Shown here: positions 1 through 9,705 of the stretch, in pieces
Position numbering within the stretch: position 1 is the stretch's first letter
Layout: each line of letters begins with the position of its first letter
Assembly (NCBI RefSeq): GCF_023008585.1
Contig: NZ_CP095390.1
Span: forward strand, 1,178,001 to 1,242,000
Source: Natribaculum breve
GTDB taxonomy: Archaea > Halobacteriota > Halobacteria > Halobacteriales > Natrialbaceae
Length of the DNA: 64,000 nucleotides
Direction of reading: 5' to 3'
Position numbers and translations under genes: made by a program
Notes under the pieces: generated by a model
What the model was told of the DNA's origin: nothing
The model's input: only the letters and a program-made list of their open reading frames with translations
Databases searched by the model: none

Positions 1-1716
1 GAGCGTCGGCGTGGCGCTCACCGAGCCCGTATTCTGGACGACGGCAGTCACCTGGAGGAACTCGCCCGCGTCGACGGGAGCGTTCGTCCCGGCGATCGAG
101 ACGGAAAGCGACGGGTCGCCACCGTCACCGCCGTCGCTGCCGGACTCGCCGTCGGCGAACACCTCGACGGTACGTTCGTCGGCGTCGTCGTCGGTCGCGA
201 CGCGCACGGGGAAGCTGACGTCCTGCTCGACGAGGTAGGTCTCGTAGCCGAGCGAGACGGTCGTCGTCTCGCCGGGGTCGAGCGAGACGGTCGTGGAGTC
301 GACGACGTCGTCGCTGACGACGAGGCGGACGTCCCGGGTCGTTTCCGCTCCACCGGTGTTCTCGACCTGGGCGGTCACCTCGAGGAACTCGCCAGCGCCG
401 ACCGGCGCGTTCGTTCCGGTGATCGCCACGGAGAGCGACGGTGCGGCGGACTCCTCGGTGCCGTACACCTCGACGGTCTGTGAGTCGGCGGCGTCGTCGG
501 TCTCGACGGTCACCGGGAACTCGACGTCCTGGCGGACGGGGTAAGTTTCGTACCCCAGCACGATCGTTTCCGCTTCGCCGGGGGCGAGCGAGACGGACGT
601 GACGTCGACGACGTCGTCGCCGACCACGAGGCGGACGTCCCGGGTCGTTTCCGCCCCACCGGTGTTCTCGAGTCGGGCCTGCACCTCGAGGACGTCGCCC
701 GCGTCGACGGGATCGTTCGTCCCGGTGATCGTCACCGAGAGCGGGACGTCCTGGATGGCGAACGTCCACGGACTCGCCTCGCCGATCACGCCCTGCTCGT
801 CGACCACCCAGACGACGACCGGACACTGGTGACACCCCGAGAAGTCGTCGGCCGACAGCGACGCGGTGTCTCCTGCCCCGCTGACGCTCGTGACGTCGAG
901 GATCACGTCCGCGTGGCCGAGCCACCAGACGACGCGATCGAGGCCGCCGTCGGGATCGGAGACGGCGACCTCGAGCGGTTCGTCGCGGTCGGTGGCGATC
1001 GTGTCGTCGCTCGGGTAGGTGTCGTCGACGATCGGCGTCGTCCGCCCGTCCGACGTCACATCGACCGTCCACTCGACCGTCTCTGTCCAGTCGTCGGTCT
1101 CGACGACGGCGGCGACCTCGTGCGTTTCCGTCGACTCGAACGTGTGTTGCCAGTAGTCGGCTTCCGCCTGTCGGTTGTACTCGCTGTACCAGGGACCGAA
1201 CGAGCGCCGGACGAACTCGCCGTCGAGGTGCCACGCCGTCTGGCCGAGCGCGACGGTCTGGACCTCGAACATGAGGGTCGTTCCGGGCTGGACGGCGACG
1301 TCGGCGCTGGGACGCACTCGCTGGACGAGCGGATCGTTCGTGCCGAAGACGGTGACGGGACGGGTGTCCGAACTCCCGTCCGTCTCGACGGTCACCGGGA
1401 ACTCGACGGTTTGCCTCACCGGGTGGGTCTCGTATCCCAGATCGATCGACGCGACGTCTCCGGGATCGACCGTCACGGAGGCGGTGTCTACCCGCTCGTC
1501 GGCGACCACGAGAGCGATCTCGCGGCTCGCGCTGCGCTCGCTTTCGTTGCGAACTCGAGCGTTTACCTCGAGGACGTCGCCCCCCACGACGGGCGTGTTC
1601 GTCCGGACGATCGCGACCGACAGCGCAGATTGTGCGCCGACCGTGGCCCCACCGACCGTCGACACCAGCACTCCGGCCCCCGCACTCATGCCCATCAGGT
1701 AGTCTCGTCGGTGCAT
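1..1716 (-). CDS. Tat-exported CARDB-repeat surface protein (3' end outside window)
   Basis: This minus-strand frame is open from the ATG at 1716 to the left edge of the window, so at least 572 residues are present and the C-terminus is missing. The N-terminus MHRRDYLMGMSAGAGVL is a twin-arginine leader followed by a hydrophobic stretch. After it come at least four CARDB-like beta-sandwich repeats, each with a core like VxITGTNxPVxAGEFLEV and ending in LGYETYPVRQDVEFPV. A different domain of about 180 residues lies between repeat 1 and repeat 2. CARDB modules are usually extracellular adhesion or structural modules, so a cell-surface or secreted role is inferred. The last repeats are nearly identical even in DNA, which implies recent internal duplication. 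The substrate is unknown. Confidence 0.85.
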   Translation of the reverse strand, partial: MHRRDYLMGMSAGAGVLVSTVGGATVGAQSALSVAIVRTNTPVVGGDVLEVNARVRNESERSASREIALVVADERVDTASVTVDPGDVASIDLGYETHPVRQTVEFPVTVETDGSSDTRPVTVFGTNDPLVQRVRPSADVAVQPGTTLMFEVQTVALGQTAWHLDGEFVRRSFGPWYSEYNRQAEADYWQHTFESTETHEVAAVVETDDWTETVEWTVDVTSDGRTTPIVDDTYPSDDTIATDRDEPLEVAVSDPDGGLDRVVWWLGHADVILDVTSVSGAGDTASLSADDFSGCHQCPVVVWVVDEQGVIGEASPWTFAIQDVPLSVTITGTNDPVDAGDVLEVQARLENTGGAETTRDVRLVVGDDVVDVTSVSLAPGEAETIVLGYETYPVRQDVEFPVTVETDDAADSQTVEVYGTEESAAPSLSVAITGTNAPVGAGEFLEVTAQVENTGGAETTRDVRLVVSDDVVDSTTVSLDPGETTTVSLGYETYLVEQDVSFPVRVATDDDADERTVEVFADGESGSDGGDGGDPSLSVSIAGTNAPVDAGEFLQVTAVVQNTGSVSATPTL

Positions 1717-1739
1717 ACGCGGGGCTACGACGGCACCCC

Positions 1740-1775
1740 CAAATAATTTACACAAAAATTAATCTTGATAAAAGA
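1740..1775 (-). promoter_or_regulatory. AT-rich promoter of the CARDB gene
   Basis: An AT-rich block in otherwise GC-rich DNA sits about 25-55 bases upstream of the ATG at 1716. Read on the minus strand it contains GTAAATTATTT, a plausible archaeal TATA box at the spacing expected for a short or absent leader. Confidence 0.5.
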
Positions 1776-1910
1776 CGCCGGTAACGAGAGTCAGGACGTG
1801 CAGCATCAATCCTCGCGGATCGACGCCCTCGCTCGAGAACTCGAGCAGTTCGGTGCACGCTCGAACGGGTTCGGAGCGTCCGACTCGTGCGTGTGAACGG
1901 AGCGAACGAA

Positions 1911-2246
1911 CTACGCGAGAATGGAGTCGACGTCGACGACGCCGTCGACGGTTCCCGTGGCCGGGTCGTACTCGACGAGGCCGAGATCCGCCAGTTTCGG
2001 GAGGTGGACGTGGTGGAGCGACGTGTGGACCCTGGTCACGTGGTCGTCCAGGGTGCCGTGGGGCTGGTCTGCCGTCTCCGCGGTGGCGACGACGTGAGCC
2101 AGTTCGGCGACGTCGAGAGGGGTCGTCTCTTCCGACAGCATCGAGAGCACTCGTCGCCGCCGCTCGTTCGAGAGTGCGTCGTAGACGTCGCTCACGGGTA
2201 CGGTTTCGTCGCCCGTTTCGCTCGGAGGTCGCGTTACGAAGTTCAT
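1911..2246 (-). CDS. Small winged-helix regulator, DUF7344-like
   Basis: A 111-residue protein starting MNFVTRPPSETG. An upstream in-frame start at 2372 is possible but would add a basic, poorly conserved-looking leader. The core DVYDALSNERRRRVLSML followed by DVAELAHVVA and LHHVHLPKLADLGLVEYD is the pattern of haloarchaeal one-domain winged-helix proteins: a recognition helix region plus an LPKL-x-DLGLVEYD wing. Such proteins are presumed DNA-binding transcription factors in the cytoplasm. It is monocistronic and diverges from the large Bat-type regulator at 2456, which makes that gene a possible target. The effector is unknown. Confidence 0.75.
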   Translation of the reverse strand: MNFVTRPPSETGDETVPVSDVYDALSNERRRRVLSMLSEETTPLDVAELAHVVATAETADQPHGTLDDHVTRVHTSLHHVHLPKLADLGLVEYDPATGTVDGVVDVDSILA

Positions 2247-2455
2247 TGGTCGGGATGTGGTTTGACCGTATCGTCGACGAAGGGCCAGTGGGCGGTAAGA
2301 GAAACTACTAGTAGATTTGGGACAATAATTTGATGTCACCGATCGCCAGTCGGGTGCGAAAGCCGTCCGCACAGAGGAGGACGTCGCTCGAGGAGACTGT
2401 GAAGGGAGGTTCCGTCAACGGAGGATTGATAACGTTCGCTCAGTTATAAGGGTGC

Positions 2456-5400
2456 ATGTCTGGCGGGAACCTGGACGCTCTCAGTGAAACGCTGGCCGTC
2501 TTCGATCACACGGCGTCGCCCCGAACGCCGCTTACGACGAGCGAAGTTGCAGCGGAGTTGGGACTCTCCCGCCGCGCCGCCTACGAGCGGCTGGACCGAC
2601 TCGTCGAGCGAGACGCCGTCGAGACCAAGAAAGTCGGCGCTCGAGGGCGCGTCTGGTGGCGGTCGGTGCGTGACGGTTCCAGCGAGGCGGACGACCGCGA
2701 TCGGTCGACCGACGAGCACGAACGGATGCTCTCGCGACTCGTCGACAACGTGCCCGGGGTCGCGTACCGCTGTCGCTACGGGGAGGAGTGGCCGATGTCG
2801 TTCGTCAGTGACGGCTGTGCCGAGATCACTGGATACGATCCCGACGTCCTGGAATCCGGCGACGTGAGCTGGGAAACGGACGTCGTCCATCCTGACGACG
2901 CCGACCGCGTCCAGGACGAAGTACGGACCCAACTGGAGGAAGACGGACGATTCACCGTGCAGTTTCGCATCCAGACCGCCGACGGAAACACCCGCTGGGT
3001 CCAGGAGCGCGGATACGGCGTCGGTGACGATGACGACGAGTACGAACTCCTCGAGGGCATAATCACCGACGTCACCGAGCAGAAACTCGCAGAGCAGGCG
3101 CTCGCGGAGCGGGAACACCAGTTCCGGTCGATGATCGAGGCGACCGGGGAGTACGCGATTTTCATGCTCGACCCCGACGGACGGGTCGCCACCTGGAATC
3201 GGGGTGCCGAGCGCATCAAGGGATACGAGCGCGGCGAGGTCGTGGGCGAACACGTCTCCACGTTCTACACGGACGAGGCGGTCGCCGAGGGCGTTCCCGA
3301 GCGAAACCTGGCCGACGCCGCGGCGGACGGTTCGACGGAGGACGAGGGGTGGCGGGTGCGAAAGGACGGCTCGCGGTTCTGGGCTCACGTCTCCATCACC
3401 GCCATTCGCGACGAGGACGGCGACCTCACGGGGTACGCCAAGGTCACCCGGGACATGACCGACCGTCGCGAGTACGAGCAGCGACTTCGCCAGCAGCGCG
3501 ACAAACTCGAACGGGAACTCGGCGAAGTGTTCGAGCGGATCGACGACGCGTTTTACGCGATCGACGACGAATACCGGTTTACGTACGTCAACGACCGGGC
3601 CGAAGAGTTGCTCCAGCACTCCAAAGGCGAACTCCTCGGAGAGAATCTCTGGGACGTGTTCCCTCGGCTCGCTGAGACCGAAGCCTGGGAGAGTTTCCAC
3701 CGGGCGCTGTCGACACAGGAAACGACGAGCTTCGAGGCGTACTACGAGCCGCTCGGATTCTGGATCGAAGCGAACGTCTACCCCTCGGAGTCGGGGCTGT
3801 CGGTGTACTTCCGGGACGTCTCGGACCGCAAGGAACGCGAGCAGGAACTCGAGCGGTACAGGCAGATCGTCGAGACGGTCGACGACGGCGTCTACGTGCT
3901 CGACGACGACGGGCGGTTCGCGATGGCCAACGGCGCGTTCCTCGAGTTGGTGGGATACGACCGGGAGGAACTGCTCGGGAAACCCGCCGAAGTCGTCCAC
4001 AGCGAGCAGATCGACGCCACGGCCACCGAGATGAGCGACCAGATCGTCGCCGGCGACCGCGAAACGGGCACCCTCGAGTTCGATCTCGTGCGAAAAGACG
4101 GCGAGACCGTCCCGGTCGAAACCCGATTCACCCCCTTCCCGTACGGTGACGGCTACGGTCGGTGTGGCGTCGTTCGGGACGTCTCCACCCGACTCGAGCG
4201 CGAACGAGCGCTCGAGGAGTCCGAACGGCGCTACCGCACCCTCGCCGAGAACTTCCCGAACGGCGGGGTCGCTCTCGTCGACCAGGAGTTGCGACACACG
4301 CTCGTCGAGGGGAGGGGCTTCGAGAGACTCGACATCGACGCTGCCGACCTCCAGGGTAAACGGGTTCAGGACGCCTATCCCGAGGGCATCCGGGAGGTCG
4401 TCGAATCCAACTACCGGACTGCACTCGAGGGCGAGGCGACCTCGTTCGAAATCGAACTCCAGGGGCGAACGTTCGAGTCCTGGGCGCTCCCGCTGACCGA
4501 CGACGACGGCGACGTGTTCGCCGCCATGGCGATGTCACAGGACGTCACCGAACGCAGACAGTTCGAGTCGACGTTGCAGGCCCTCCACGACTCGACGCGG
4601 CAGATGGTTCGCTCGAGGACGAAAGCGGACATCGGCGAAATCGTCGTCGACGCAGCGTCGAACGTCCTCGACCTTCCCGGGGTCATCGTCTATCGGTACG
4701 ACGACGATCGAGACCTGCTCGTTCCCGACGCGCGATCGGTCGAAACCGACTTCATGCGACAGGCGTTCCCCGAAGTGCCACCCGGCGACGGGAGCATCAC
4801 CGGCCACGTCTTCGCCACTGGCGAGTCACGGCACTACGACGACGTATTCGAATCGCCGCGGTTGCAGGCCCACGACACCGAGATGCGGGCGGGGCTGTTC
4901 GTGCCGATGGGCGACCACGGGATCGTCGTCATCGGTTCGGACGAGGTCGAGTCGCTCGACGATCGGATCCGCCACCTCGTCGAGGTCCTGGCCGCGAACG
5001 CCGAGACCGCCTACGATCGAGTCGAACGGGAACAGAACCTCGAGCGCCAGCGCGGCCAACTCGCAGCACTCAACGAACTCAACGAACTCGTCCGGGAGAT
5101 CACCGACGCGATCATCGAACAGTCCACCCGCGAGGAGATCGAAGAGATCGTCTGCCAGCGACTCGCCGAGATGGAGTCGTACGCGTTCGCCTGGATCGGC
5201 GCCGTCGACTCGCAGACACAGACGGTCGACCTGCGGACGGAGGCGGGCGTCGAGGGCTATCTCGAGGGAATTACGATCTCCGTCGATCCCGACGACGAGC
5301 GCAGTCGGGGTCCCACGGGGCGGGCGGTCTTGCAACGCGAGATCCAGACCACCCAGGACATCCGCCAGGACGCCAGACACGACCCCTGGCGCGAACAGAT

Positions 5401-6268
5401 CCGCGACTACGGCTTTCGCTCGTCGGCCGCGATCCCGATCGTCCACGAGGACACGCTCTACGGCGTCCTGAACGTCTACGCCGAACGGCCGTACGCGTTC
5501 ACCGACGACGAGCGGACGGTGATCAGCCAACTCGGCGAGATCGTCGGCCACGCGATCGCTGCCGTCGAACGCAAACGTGCACTGACCAGCGACCAGGTCG
5601 TCGAACTCGAGTTCCAGATCCGGGACGTCTTCGGGGCGCTCGACGTCCCGGACTCGACCGACGATCGGATCACCCTCGACCAGACGGTGCCCGTCGCCGA
5701 CGGGGAGTACCTCGTGTACGGAGCGACGACCGAAGATGGGATGTCAACCGTCGAAGCGCTCGTCGAGCAGTTACCGCACTGGGCCGACCTGAACGTGATC
5801 GACGAACGGTTCGGAGAGAGCCAGTTCCAACTCCGGCTGTCGGAGCCGCCCGTCCTGTCGGCGGTCGCGTCCCACGGCGGGTCCGTCGGCCAGGCGGCAA
5901 TCGAAGACGGCGACTACCGAATGACCGTCCACCTCCCACAGGGAGCGAACGTCCGGCAGGTGATCGAGACGATCGAAGAAGCGTACCCCGCCATCGAACC
6001 GCTGGCTCGCAGGCAGGTGTCGCGTTCGTCGGACATCCCACGGCTGGTCGAACAGGCCTGGGTGGACGAGTTGACGGACCGACAGCGGACTGCACTCGAG
6101 ACGGCCTACTTCGCCGGCTTCTTCGAGTGGCCACGAAACAGTTCCGGGGAAGACGTCGCCGACTCGCTCGATATCACATCGGCGACGTTCCACCAGCACG
6201 TCCGCGCCGCCGAACGCAAACTCCTCGACGCGCTATTCGAGGAGCTGTCTCTGACCGGGCCAGAGTAG
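2456..6268 (+). CDS. Multi-PAS/GAF Bat-type transcriptional regulator
   Basis: A 1270-residue cytoplasmic sensor-regulator. Residues about 15-72 form a winged helix (SEVAAELGLSRRAAYERLDRL). Five PAS domains follow at roughly 85-210, 220-340, 355-460, 465-580 and 590-705; several end in the linker form DVTERRxxE or DVSDRKxRE. Two GAF domains lie at about 715-875 and 890-1045. A bacterioopsin-activator-type domain precedes a C-terminal HTH_10 at about 1210-1265 (LTDRQRTALETAYFAGFFEWPR). No histidine-kinase domain is present, so the PAS/GAF inputs probably act directly on the DNA-binding ends. Having HTHs at both ends is notable. The AT-rich GTTATAAG lies only about 12 bases before the chosen ATG; no downstream ATG precedes the first HTH, so the start is kept. 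Ligands are unknown. Confidence 0.85.
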   Translation: MSGGNLDALSETLAVFDHTASPRTPLTTSEVAAELGLSRRAAYERLDRLVERDAVETKKVGARGRVWWRSVRDGSSEADDRDRSTDEHERMLSRLVDNVPGVAYRCRYGEEWPMSFVSDGCAEITGYDPDVLESGDVSWETDVVHPDDADRVQDEVRTQLEEDGRFTVQFRIQTADGNTRWVQERGYGVGDDDDEYELLEGIITDVTEQKLAEQALAEREHQFRSMIEATGEYAIFMLDPDGRVATWNRGAERIKGYERGEVVGEHVSTFYTDEAVAEGVPERNLADAAADGSTEDEGWRVRKDGSRFWAHVSITAIRDEDGDLTGYAKVTRDMTDRREYEQRLRQQRDKLERELGEVFERIDDAFYAIDDEYRFTYVNDRAEELLQHSKGELLGENLWDVFPRLAETEAWESFHRALSTQETTSFEAYYEPLGFWIEANVYPSESGLSVYFRDVSDRKEREQELERYRQIVETVDDGVYVLDDDGRFAMANGAFLELVGYDREELLGKPAEVVHSEQIDATATEMSDQIVAGDRETGTLEFDLVRKDGETVPVETRFTPFPYGDGYGRCGVVRDVSTRLERERALEESERRYRTLAENFPNGGVALVDQELRHTLVEGRGFERLDIDAADLQGKRVQDAYPEGIREVVESNYRTALEGEATSFEIELQGRTFESWALPLTDDDGDVFAAMAMSQDVTERRQFESTLQALHDSTRQMVRSRTKADIGEIVVDAASNVLDLPGVIVYRYDDDRDLLVPDARSVETDFMRQAFPEVPPGDGSITGHVFATGESRHYDDVFESPRLQAHDTEMRAGLFVPMGDHGIVVIGSDEVESLDDRIRHLVEVLAANAETAYDRVEREQNLERQRGQLAALNELNELVREITDAIIEQSTREEIEEIVCQRLAEMESYAFAWIGAVDSQTQTVDLRTEAGVEGYLEGITISVDPDDERSRGPTGRAVLQREIQTTQDIRQDARHDPWREQIRDYGFRSSAAIPIVHEDTLYGVLNVYAERPYAFTDDERTVISQLGEIVGHAIAAVERKRALTSDQVVELEFQIRDVFGALDVPDSTDDRITLDQTVPVADGEYLVYGATTEDGMSTVEALVEQLPHWADLNVIDERFGESQFQLRLSEPPVLSAVASHGGSVGQAAIEDGDYRMTVHLPQGANVRQVIETIEEAYPAIEPLARRQVSRSSDIPRLVEQAWVDELTDRQRTALETAYFAGFFEWPRNSSGEDVADSLDITSATFHQHVRAAERKLLDALFEELSLTGPE

Positions 6269-6311
6269 CTGGCCCGTCGTCCTTCCCTCGCGTGGCGATC
6301 CGACCCCGTCG

Positions 6312-6758
6312 TTACTCCGCGTGGCGGACGACGTAGACGTCGTAGTGCTGGTCGCTCGCGACCGGCCCGCCGACGCTCGAGAGCGGGGTCGTCACCGAAC
6401 CGGCGTTCTCGGACCCGACGAAGACCAGCGACGCGTCGAGGCCGGTCGCCCTGTCGCGGATCGCCCGCACCACGTTCGTCGTCGCCGTCGCCGTGGGTTC
6501 GTCCGAGTCGACGAGTTCGTACTCGAACGTCGCCTCGGGTGCGACGTCCGCGACGGTTCTGCGCATCTTCCGCGTGACCACGTCCGGATCGAACTGCTCG
6601 TGCTGGCCGATCCACCCTCGTTCACGTGCGTACTCGTCGTCGTCCGGAACGACCGTCAACGCGACCACGTCTTCGCCGGTGAGGTCGCCGAATTCGGCCG
6701 CCTTCTCGAGTGCCGCCGTCGAAAGCTCCGACCCGTCGAACGGAACGAGTAGCGTCAT
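6312..6758 (-). CDS. Universal stress protein family, divergent nucleotide site
   Basis: A 148-residue UspA-fold protein (MTLLVPFDGSELSTAALEKA, then VVALTVVPDDDEYARERGW). The usual C-terminal ATP-binding signature G-2x-G-9x-G(S/T) is not clear here (VGSENAGSVTTPLSSVGG), so it may not bind ATP. It lies head-to-tail with the second Usp gene at 6819-7268, 60 bp apart, and downstream of the convergent Bat-type regulator. A role in stress adaptation follows from family membership only. Confidence 0.8.
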   Translation of the reverse strand: MTLLVPFDGSELSTAALEKAAEFGDLTGEDVVALTVVPDDDEYARERGWIGQHEQFDPDVVTRKMRRTVADVAPEATFEYELVDSDEPTATATTNVVRAIRDRATGLDASLVFVGSENAGSVTTPLSSVGGPVASDQHYDVYVVRHAE

Positions 6759-6818
6759 GGCGGGATATGCTACGAGAGAAACAGTAAATGTTCTGTCCGA
6801 ACCGTCCGGCTTGCGGCG

Positions 6819-7268
6819 TCACGGTTCGGATCGGTCCCACCCCTCCTCTCCGACGACGATGACGGGCACCGGCGAGAGGCGAACGACCGCGTCGACCGTA
6901 CTGCCGAGCAGCGCCCGCCTGAACGACGAGCGCCCGCGCGCGCCGACGACGACCGTCTCGACGTCGTGTTCGTCGACGTACGCGAGGATCTCCTCGTGGG
7001 GGACCCCCTCCAGAACCTGGGTCACGACCGGGACGCCAGCCGCCCGTGCCGTCTGCTCGACCTCCTCGAGCGATTCCTCCGCCTCCGTCCGGAGGCGACG
7101 CCTGGCTTCTTCCGGGTCGACGATCGCGTTGTCGTAGGCCGTCCGCGTCTCCACGACGGCGACGCCGTGTAGCGACGCCTCGAGCCGGTTCGCCAGTTCG
7201 ACGGCGTGGTCGACCGCGATCGAGGCGTCGTCGCTGCCGTCCGTCGCCACGAGGATCGAATCGTACAT
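6819..7268 (-). CDS. Universal stress protein, UspA type
   Basis: A 149-residue UspA-fold protein starting MYDSILVATDGSDDAS, the classical first strand plus DGS loop. The C-terminal ATP-binding signature is intact: VVVGARGRSSFRRALLGST fits G-2x-G-9x-G-S/T. It is expected to be a cytoplasmic ATP-binding dimer involved in stress responses. It lies upstream of a second, divergent Usp at 6312-6758 on the same strand. Confidence 0.88.
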   Translation of the reverse strand: MYDSILVATDGSDDASIAVDHAVELANRLEASLHGVAVVETRTAYDNAIVDPEEARRRLRTEAEESLEEVEQTARAAGVPVVTQVLEGVPHEEILAYVDEHDVETVVVGARGRSSFRRALLGSTVDAVVRLSPVPVIVVGEEGWDRSEP

Positions 7269-7318
7269 ACACGCCCGTAGGGCGTGGCTGCGGAAAGTTC
7301 TACGCGTCCCGGTCGCGC

Positions 7319-8017
7319 CTACTCGAGGGGGACCAGCCGCGTCGCGGTCGCCTTCCAGGTGACGACGAGGTCCCTGCCGGGCTCGAGTCCCAGTCGCGTG
7401 GCGCTGTCGGCCGTCACGAGCGCCCGGAACGCCACGTCGTCGACGGTCACGTCGACCTCGAGGACCGTCTCGCCGGGATCGATCGCGGCCACGCGACCCG
7501 AGACGCGGTTACGTGCGCTCGTCGCGTCCGGGCGGGGAGCCTCCGCGGGTGAGTGGAGGGTCACGGCGTCGGCCCCGACGCGAACCTGGACGGTGTCGCC
7601 CGCAGCCACGCCGCTCTGGAGCGCCCGCACGTCGCCGACTTCGGTCGCGACCGTCGCGAGTTCGCCGTCGACTGCCCTCACGTCGCCAGTCAACACCGTC
7701 TCGGGGACGCTCGCCGCCGCCGCGAGCGCCGCCGCGAGGCGGTCGTACCGCGCGAGCAGGTCGCGGCCAGTCTGCGTCAGCCGACTACCGCCGCCATCGC
7801 TCCCGCCGCGGTGGCGCTCGACGACCGCGCCGAACACGTCCTCGAGCGTCTCGATTCGACGAAGCGCCCGGGCGCGCGATCGCCCCAGGTCGGACGCGGC
7901 CCCGGCGACGGACCCGGTTCGGTCGATCGCCCGCAACAACGTAGCGTCGCGGTCGTCGAACTCGACGCCGTCTTCGACCAGGGCAGCACGCCCGCGACCC
8001 GTCGCGTCGATCGTCAT
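7319..8017 (-). CDS. ModE-like regulator with TOBE domain
   Basis: A 232-residue protein. Residues about 18-95 form a ModE-type winged helix (DATLLRAIDRTGSVAGAASDLG...RRIETLE). Residues about 165-232 form a TOBE/mop-type oxyanion-binding domain (SARNRVSGRVAAIDPGETVLEV). A second mop-like segment may occupy about 105-155 (VLTGDVRAVDGELATVATEVG). This architecture matches molybdate or tungstate regulators. It is the last gene of the minus-strand tupA-tupB-tupC cluster, 72 bp downstream of tupC, so it very likely senses tungstate or molybdate and regulates the transporter. Confidence 0.82.
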   Translation of the reverse strand: MTIDATGRGRAALVEDGVEFDDRDATLLRAIDRTGSVAGAASDLGRSRARALRRIETLEDVFGAVVERHRGGSDGGGSRLTQTGRDLLARYDRLAAALAAAASVPETVLTGDVRAVDGELATVATEVGDVRALQSGVAAGDTVQVRVGADAVTLHSPAEAPRPDATSARNRVSGRVAAIDPGETVLEVDVTVDDVAFRALVTADSATRLGLEPGRDLVVTWKATATRLVPLE

Positions 8018-8089
8018 ACGTGACCCTCACGCAACGTCACGACTTGAGTGTCCCGCCGTCGCCAGAGGAGGAGAGGTGACGTCGATTCG

Positions 8090-8899
8090 TCAGTACACGA
8101 GTTCGCCGTCGATGAACTTCCGGGCACGGGGGTCCCCTGGATCGGTGAACACCCGCTCGGTCGGCCCCACCTCGATGATCGAGTCGTCCAGCAAGACGGC
8201 CACGCGGTCGGCGATCCGACGGGCCTGGTTCATGTCGTGTGTCGCGAGTGCGACGCCGATGCCGTCGTTTCTGGCGGCCGTCACGGCGTCCTCGATGACG
8301 GCGGTGTTTCGCGGGTCGAGGTCCGACGTCGGCTCGTCGAGCAGCAGGTAGTCGGGATCGTACGCGATCGCGCGGGCGAACGCCACGCGCTGGGCCTCGC
8401 CGCCGGACAGCGACCCGACGTTCCGGTCGACCGCGTCCGCGAGTCCGACGAGTTCGAGCGCCTCGATGACCCTCCTGTTTTCCTCCCCGAGGAGACGTTC
8501 GACGTGTCGCCGAAGTCGGTCGGCCCAGCGACGCCGCACCTGCATGCCGTAGGCGACGTTCCGACGGACGGACGCGTCGAAGAGGTTCGCCTCCTGAAAC
8601 ACCATTCCGACGCGACGGCGGACCTCGAGTCGGTCGCGTTTGGACAGTGCCCACACGTCGTCGCCGTCGACCCGGACGATTCCGTCGTCGGGGCGCAAGA
8701 ACAGCGCGAGCATCCGCAAGAGCGTCGTCTTTCCCACCCCGGAGGGGCCGATGATCGCGACCGTTTCGCCGGGTTCGACCGCCAGCGACACGTCTTCGAA
8801 CACGGTCGTTCCGTCGAACCCGTGCGTGATCGACTCGAGGCTGATCCGGTCGGTCGGGCCCCACCTCGAGTCGTCCGGCCGGAGCGTTTCCCGGCTCAT
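8090..8899 (-). CDS. tupC: Tungstate ABC transporter ATPase
   Basis: A 269-residue ABC ATPase with Walker A ([14 protein letters not shown]), Q-loop region, signature [16 protein letters not shown], Walker [13 protein letters not shown] and the switch-loop region [16 protein letters not shown]. It overlaps the permease gene by 4 bp (ATGA type), so the two are translationally coupled. It drives uptake of tungstate (possibly molybdate) delivered by TupA. Assignment to tungstate rests on the TupA-type binding protein and TupB permease next to it. Confidence 0.88.
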   Translation of the reverse strand: MSRETLRPDDSRWGPTDRISLESITHGFDGTTVFEDVSLAVEPGETVAIIGPSGVGKTTLLRMLALFLRPDDGIVRVDGDDVWALSKRDRLEVRRRVGMVFQEANLFDASVRRNVAYGMQVRRRWADRLRRHVERLLGEENRRVIEALELVGLADAVDRNVGSLSGGEAQRVAFARAIAYDPDYLLLDEPTSDLDPRNTAVIEDAVTAARNDGIGVALATHDMNQARRIADRVAVLLDDSIIEVGPTERVFTDPGDPRARKFIDGELVY

Positions 8900-9687
8900 C
8901 GTCCCCTCCCGGTTCCGCCCAGATGGAGCACGATGCCGTTGATGAGCAAGACGAGCGCCACGAGGATCGCGCCGAGGACGAACGCCGTCTCGTAGCGACC
9001 CTGCCGCGCCTCGACCCGGATCGCGGTCGTCAGCGTTCGCGTGATGGAGGTGCCGTCTGCCCGCACGATGTTCCCGCCGACGATCAGCACCGATCCGATC
9101 TCGCTTATCGCTCGGCCCAGTCCGGCCAGGACGGCGGTTACGATGCCGTAGCGGGCCTCCTTGATCGTCACGAGCGCGACGTCCAGTCGCGTACCCCCCA
9201 TCGCGTACGCGGCGTCCTGGACCCCCTCTTCGACGCTCGTGACGGCCGCGAGGCTCACGCCGGTGATCACCGGCGTCGCGAGGACGAACTGTGACATGAT
9301 CATCGCCTCCTTCGTGAACACAAGCTCGAGCGAGCCGAGTGGCCCCTGGTTCGAGACGGCAAAGAGCACGACCAGCCCGACGACGACGCTCGGGAATCCC
9401 ATACCGGTGTTGATCACTGCGACGACGACGCGCTTGCCCGGGAAGTCGGTGAAGCCGACGAGCATCGCCACCGGGAGGCTAAAGAGGGTGCTCGCGGCGA
9501 CGGCGGCGAGACTCACGTACAGCGAGACCCGGATGATGCTCGTAACGTAGTTGCGCTCGAAGGGGAACTCGACGAGCAACGGCTCCGAGACGATGCCAGA
9601 CAGCAGCGATAGAAGCTCCACGAACGGCTGACTCGACAGTGCTGGACCGATCATCGCCACCTCGGAAAACGCGACGCCGTCGCACAT
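8896..9687 (-). CDS. tupB: Tungstate ABC transporter permease
   Basis: A 263-residue inner-membrane permease with about six transmembrane segments. It carries the TupB/ModB-type cytoplasmic EAA region ([17 protein letters not shown], then [29 protein letters not shown]). The ATG at 9687 is 18 bp after tupA; an alternative start at 9654 (MIGPALSSQ) fits the family just as well. It overlaps tupC by 4 bp. Confidence 0.87.
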   Translation of the reverse strand: MCDGVAFSEVAMIGPALSSQPFVELLSLLSGIVSEPLLVEFPFERNYVTSIIRVSLYVSLAAVAASTLFSLPVAMLVGFTDFPGKRVVVAVINTGMGFPSVVVGLVVLFAVSNQGPLGSLELVFTKEAMIMSQFVLATPVITGVSLAAVTSVEEGVQDAAYAMGGTRLDVALVTIKEARYGIVTAVLAGLGRAISEIGSVLIVGGNIVRADGTSITRTLTTAIRVEARQGRYETAFVLGAILVALVLLINGIVLHLGGTGRGR

Positions 9688-9705
9688 ACGTTTCGAAAGC
9701 CGCGA

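Noticed and set aside
2444..4297. 617-residue minus-strand frame opposite the PAS regulator
   Set aside because: Shadow of the regulator; the real strand has clear PAS motifs and an HTH.
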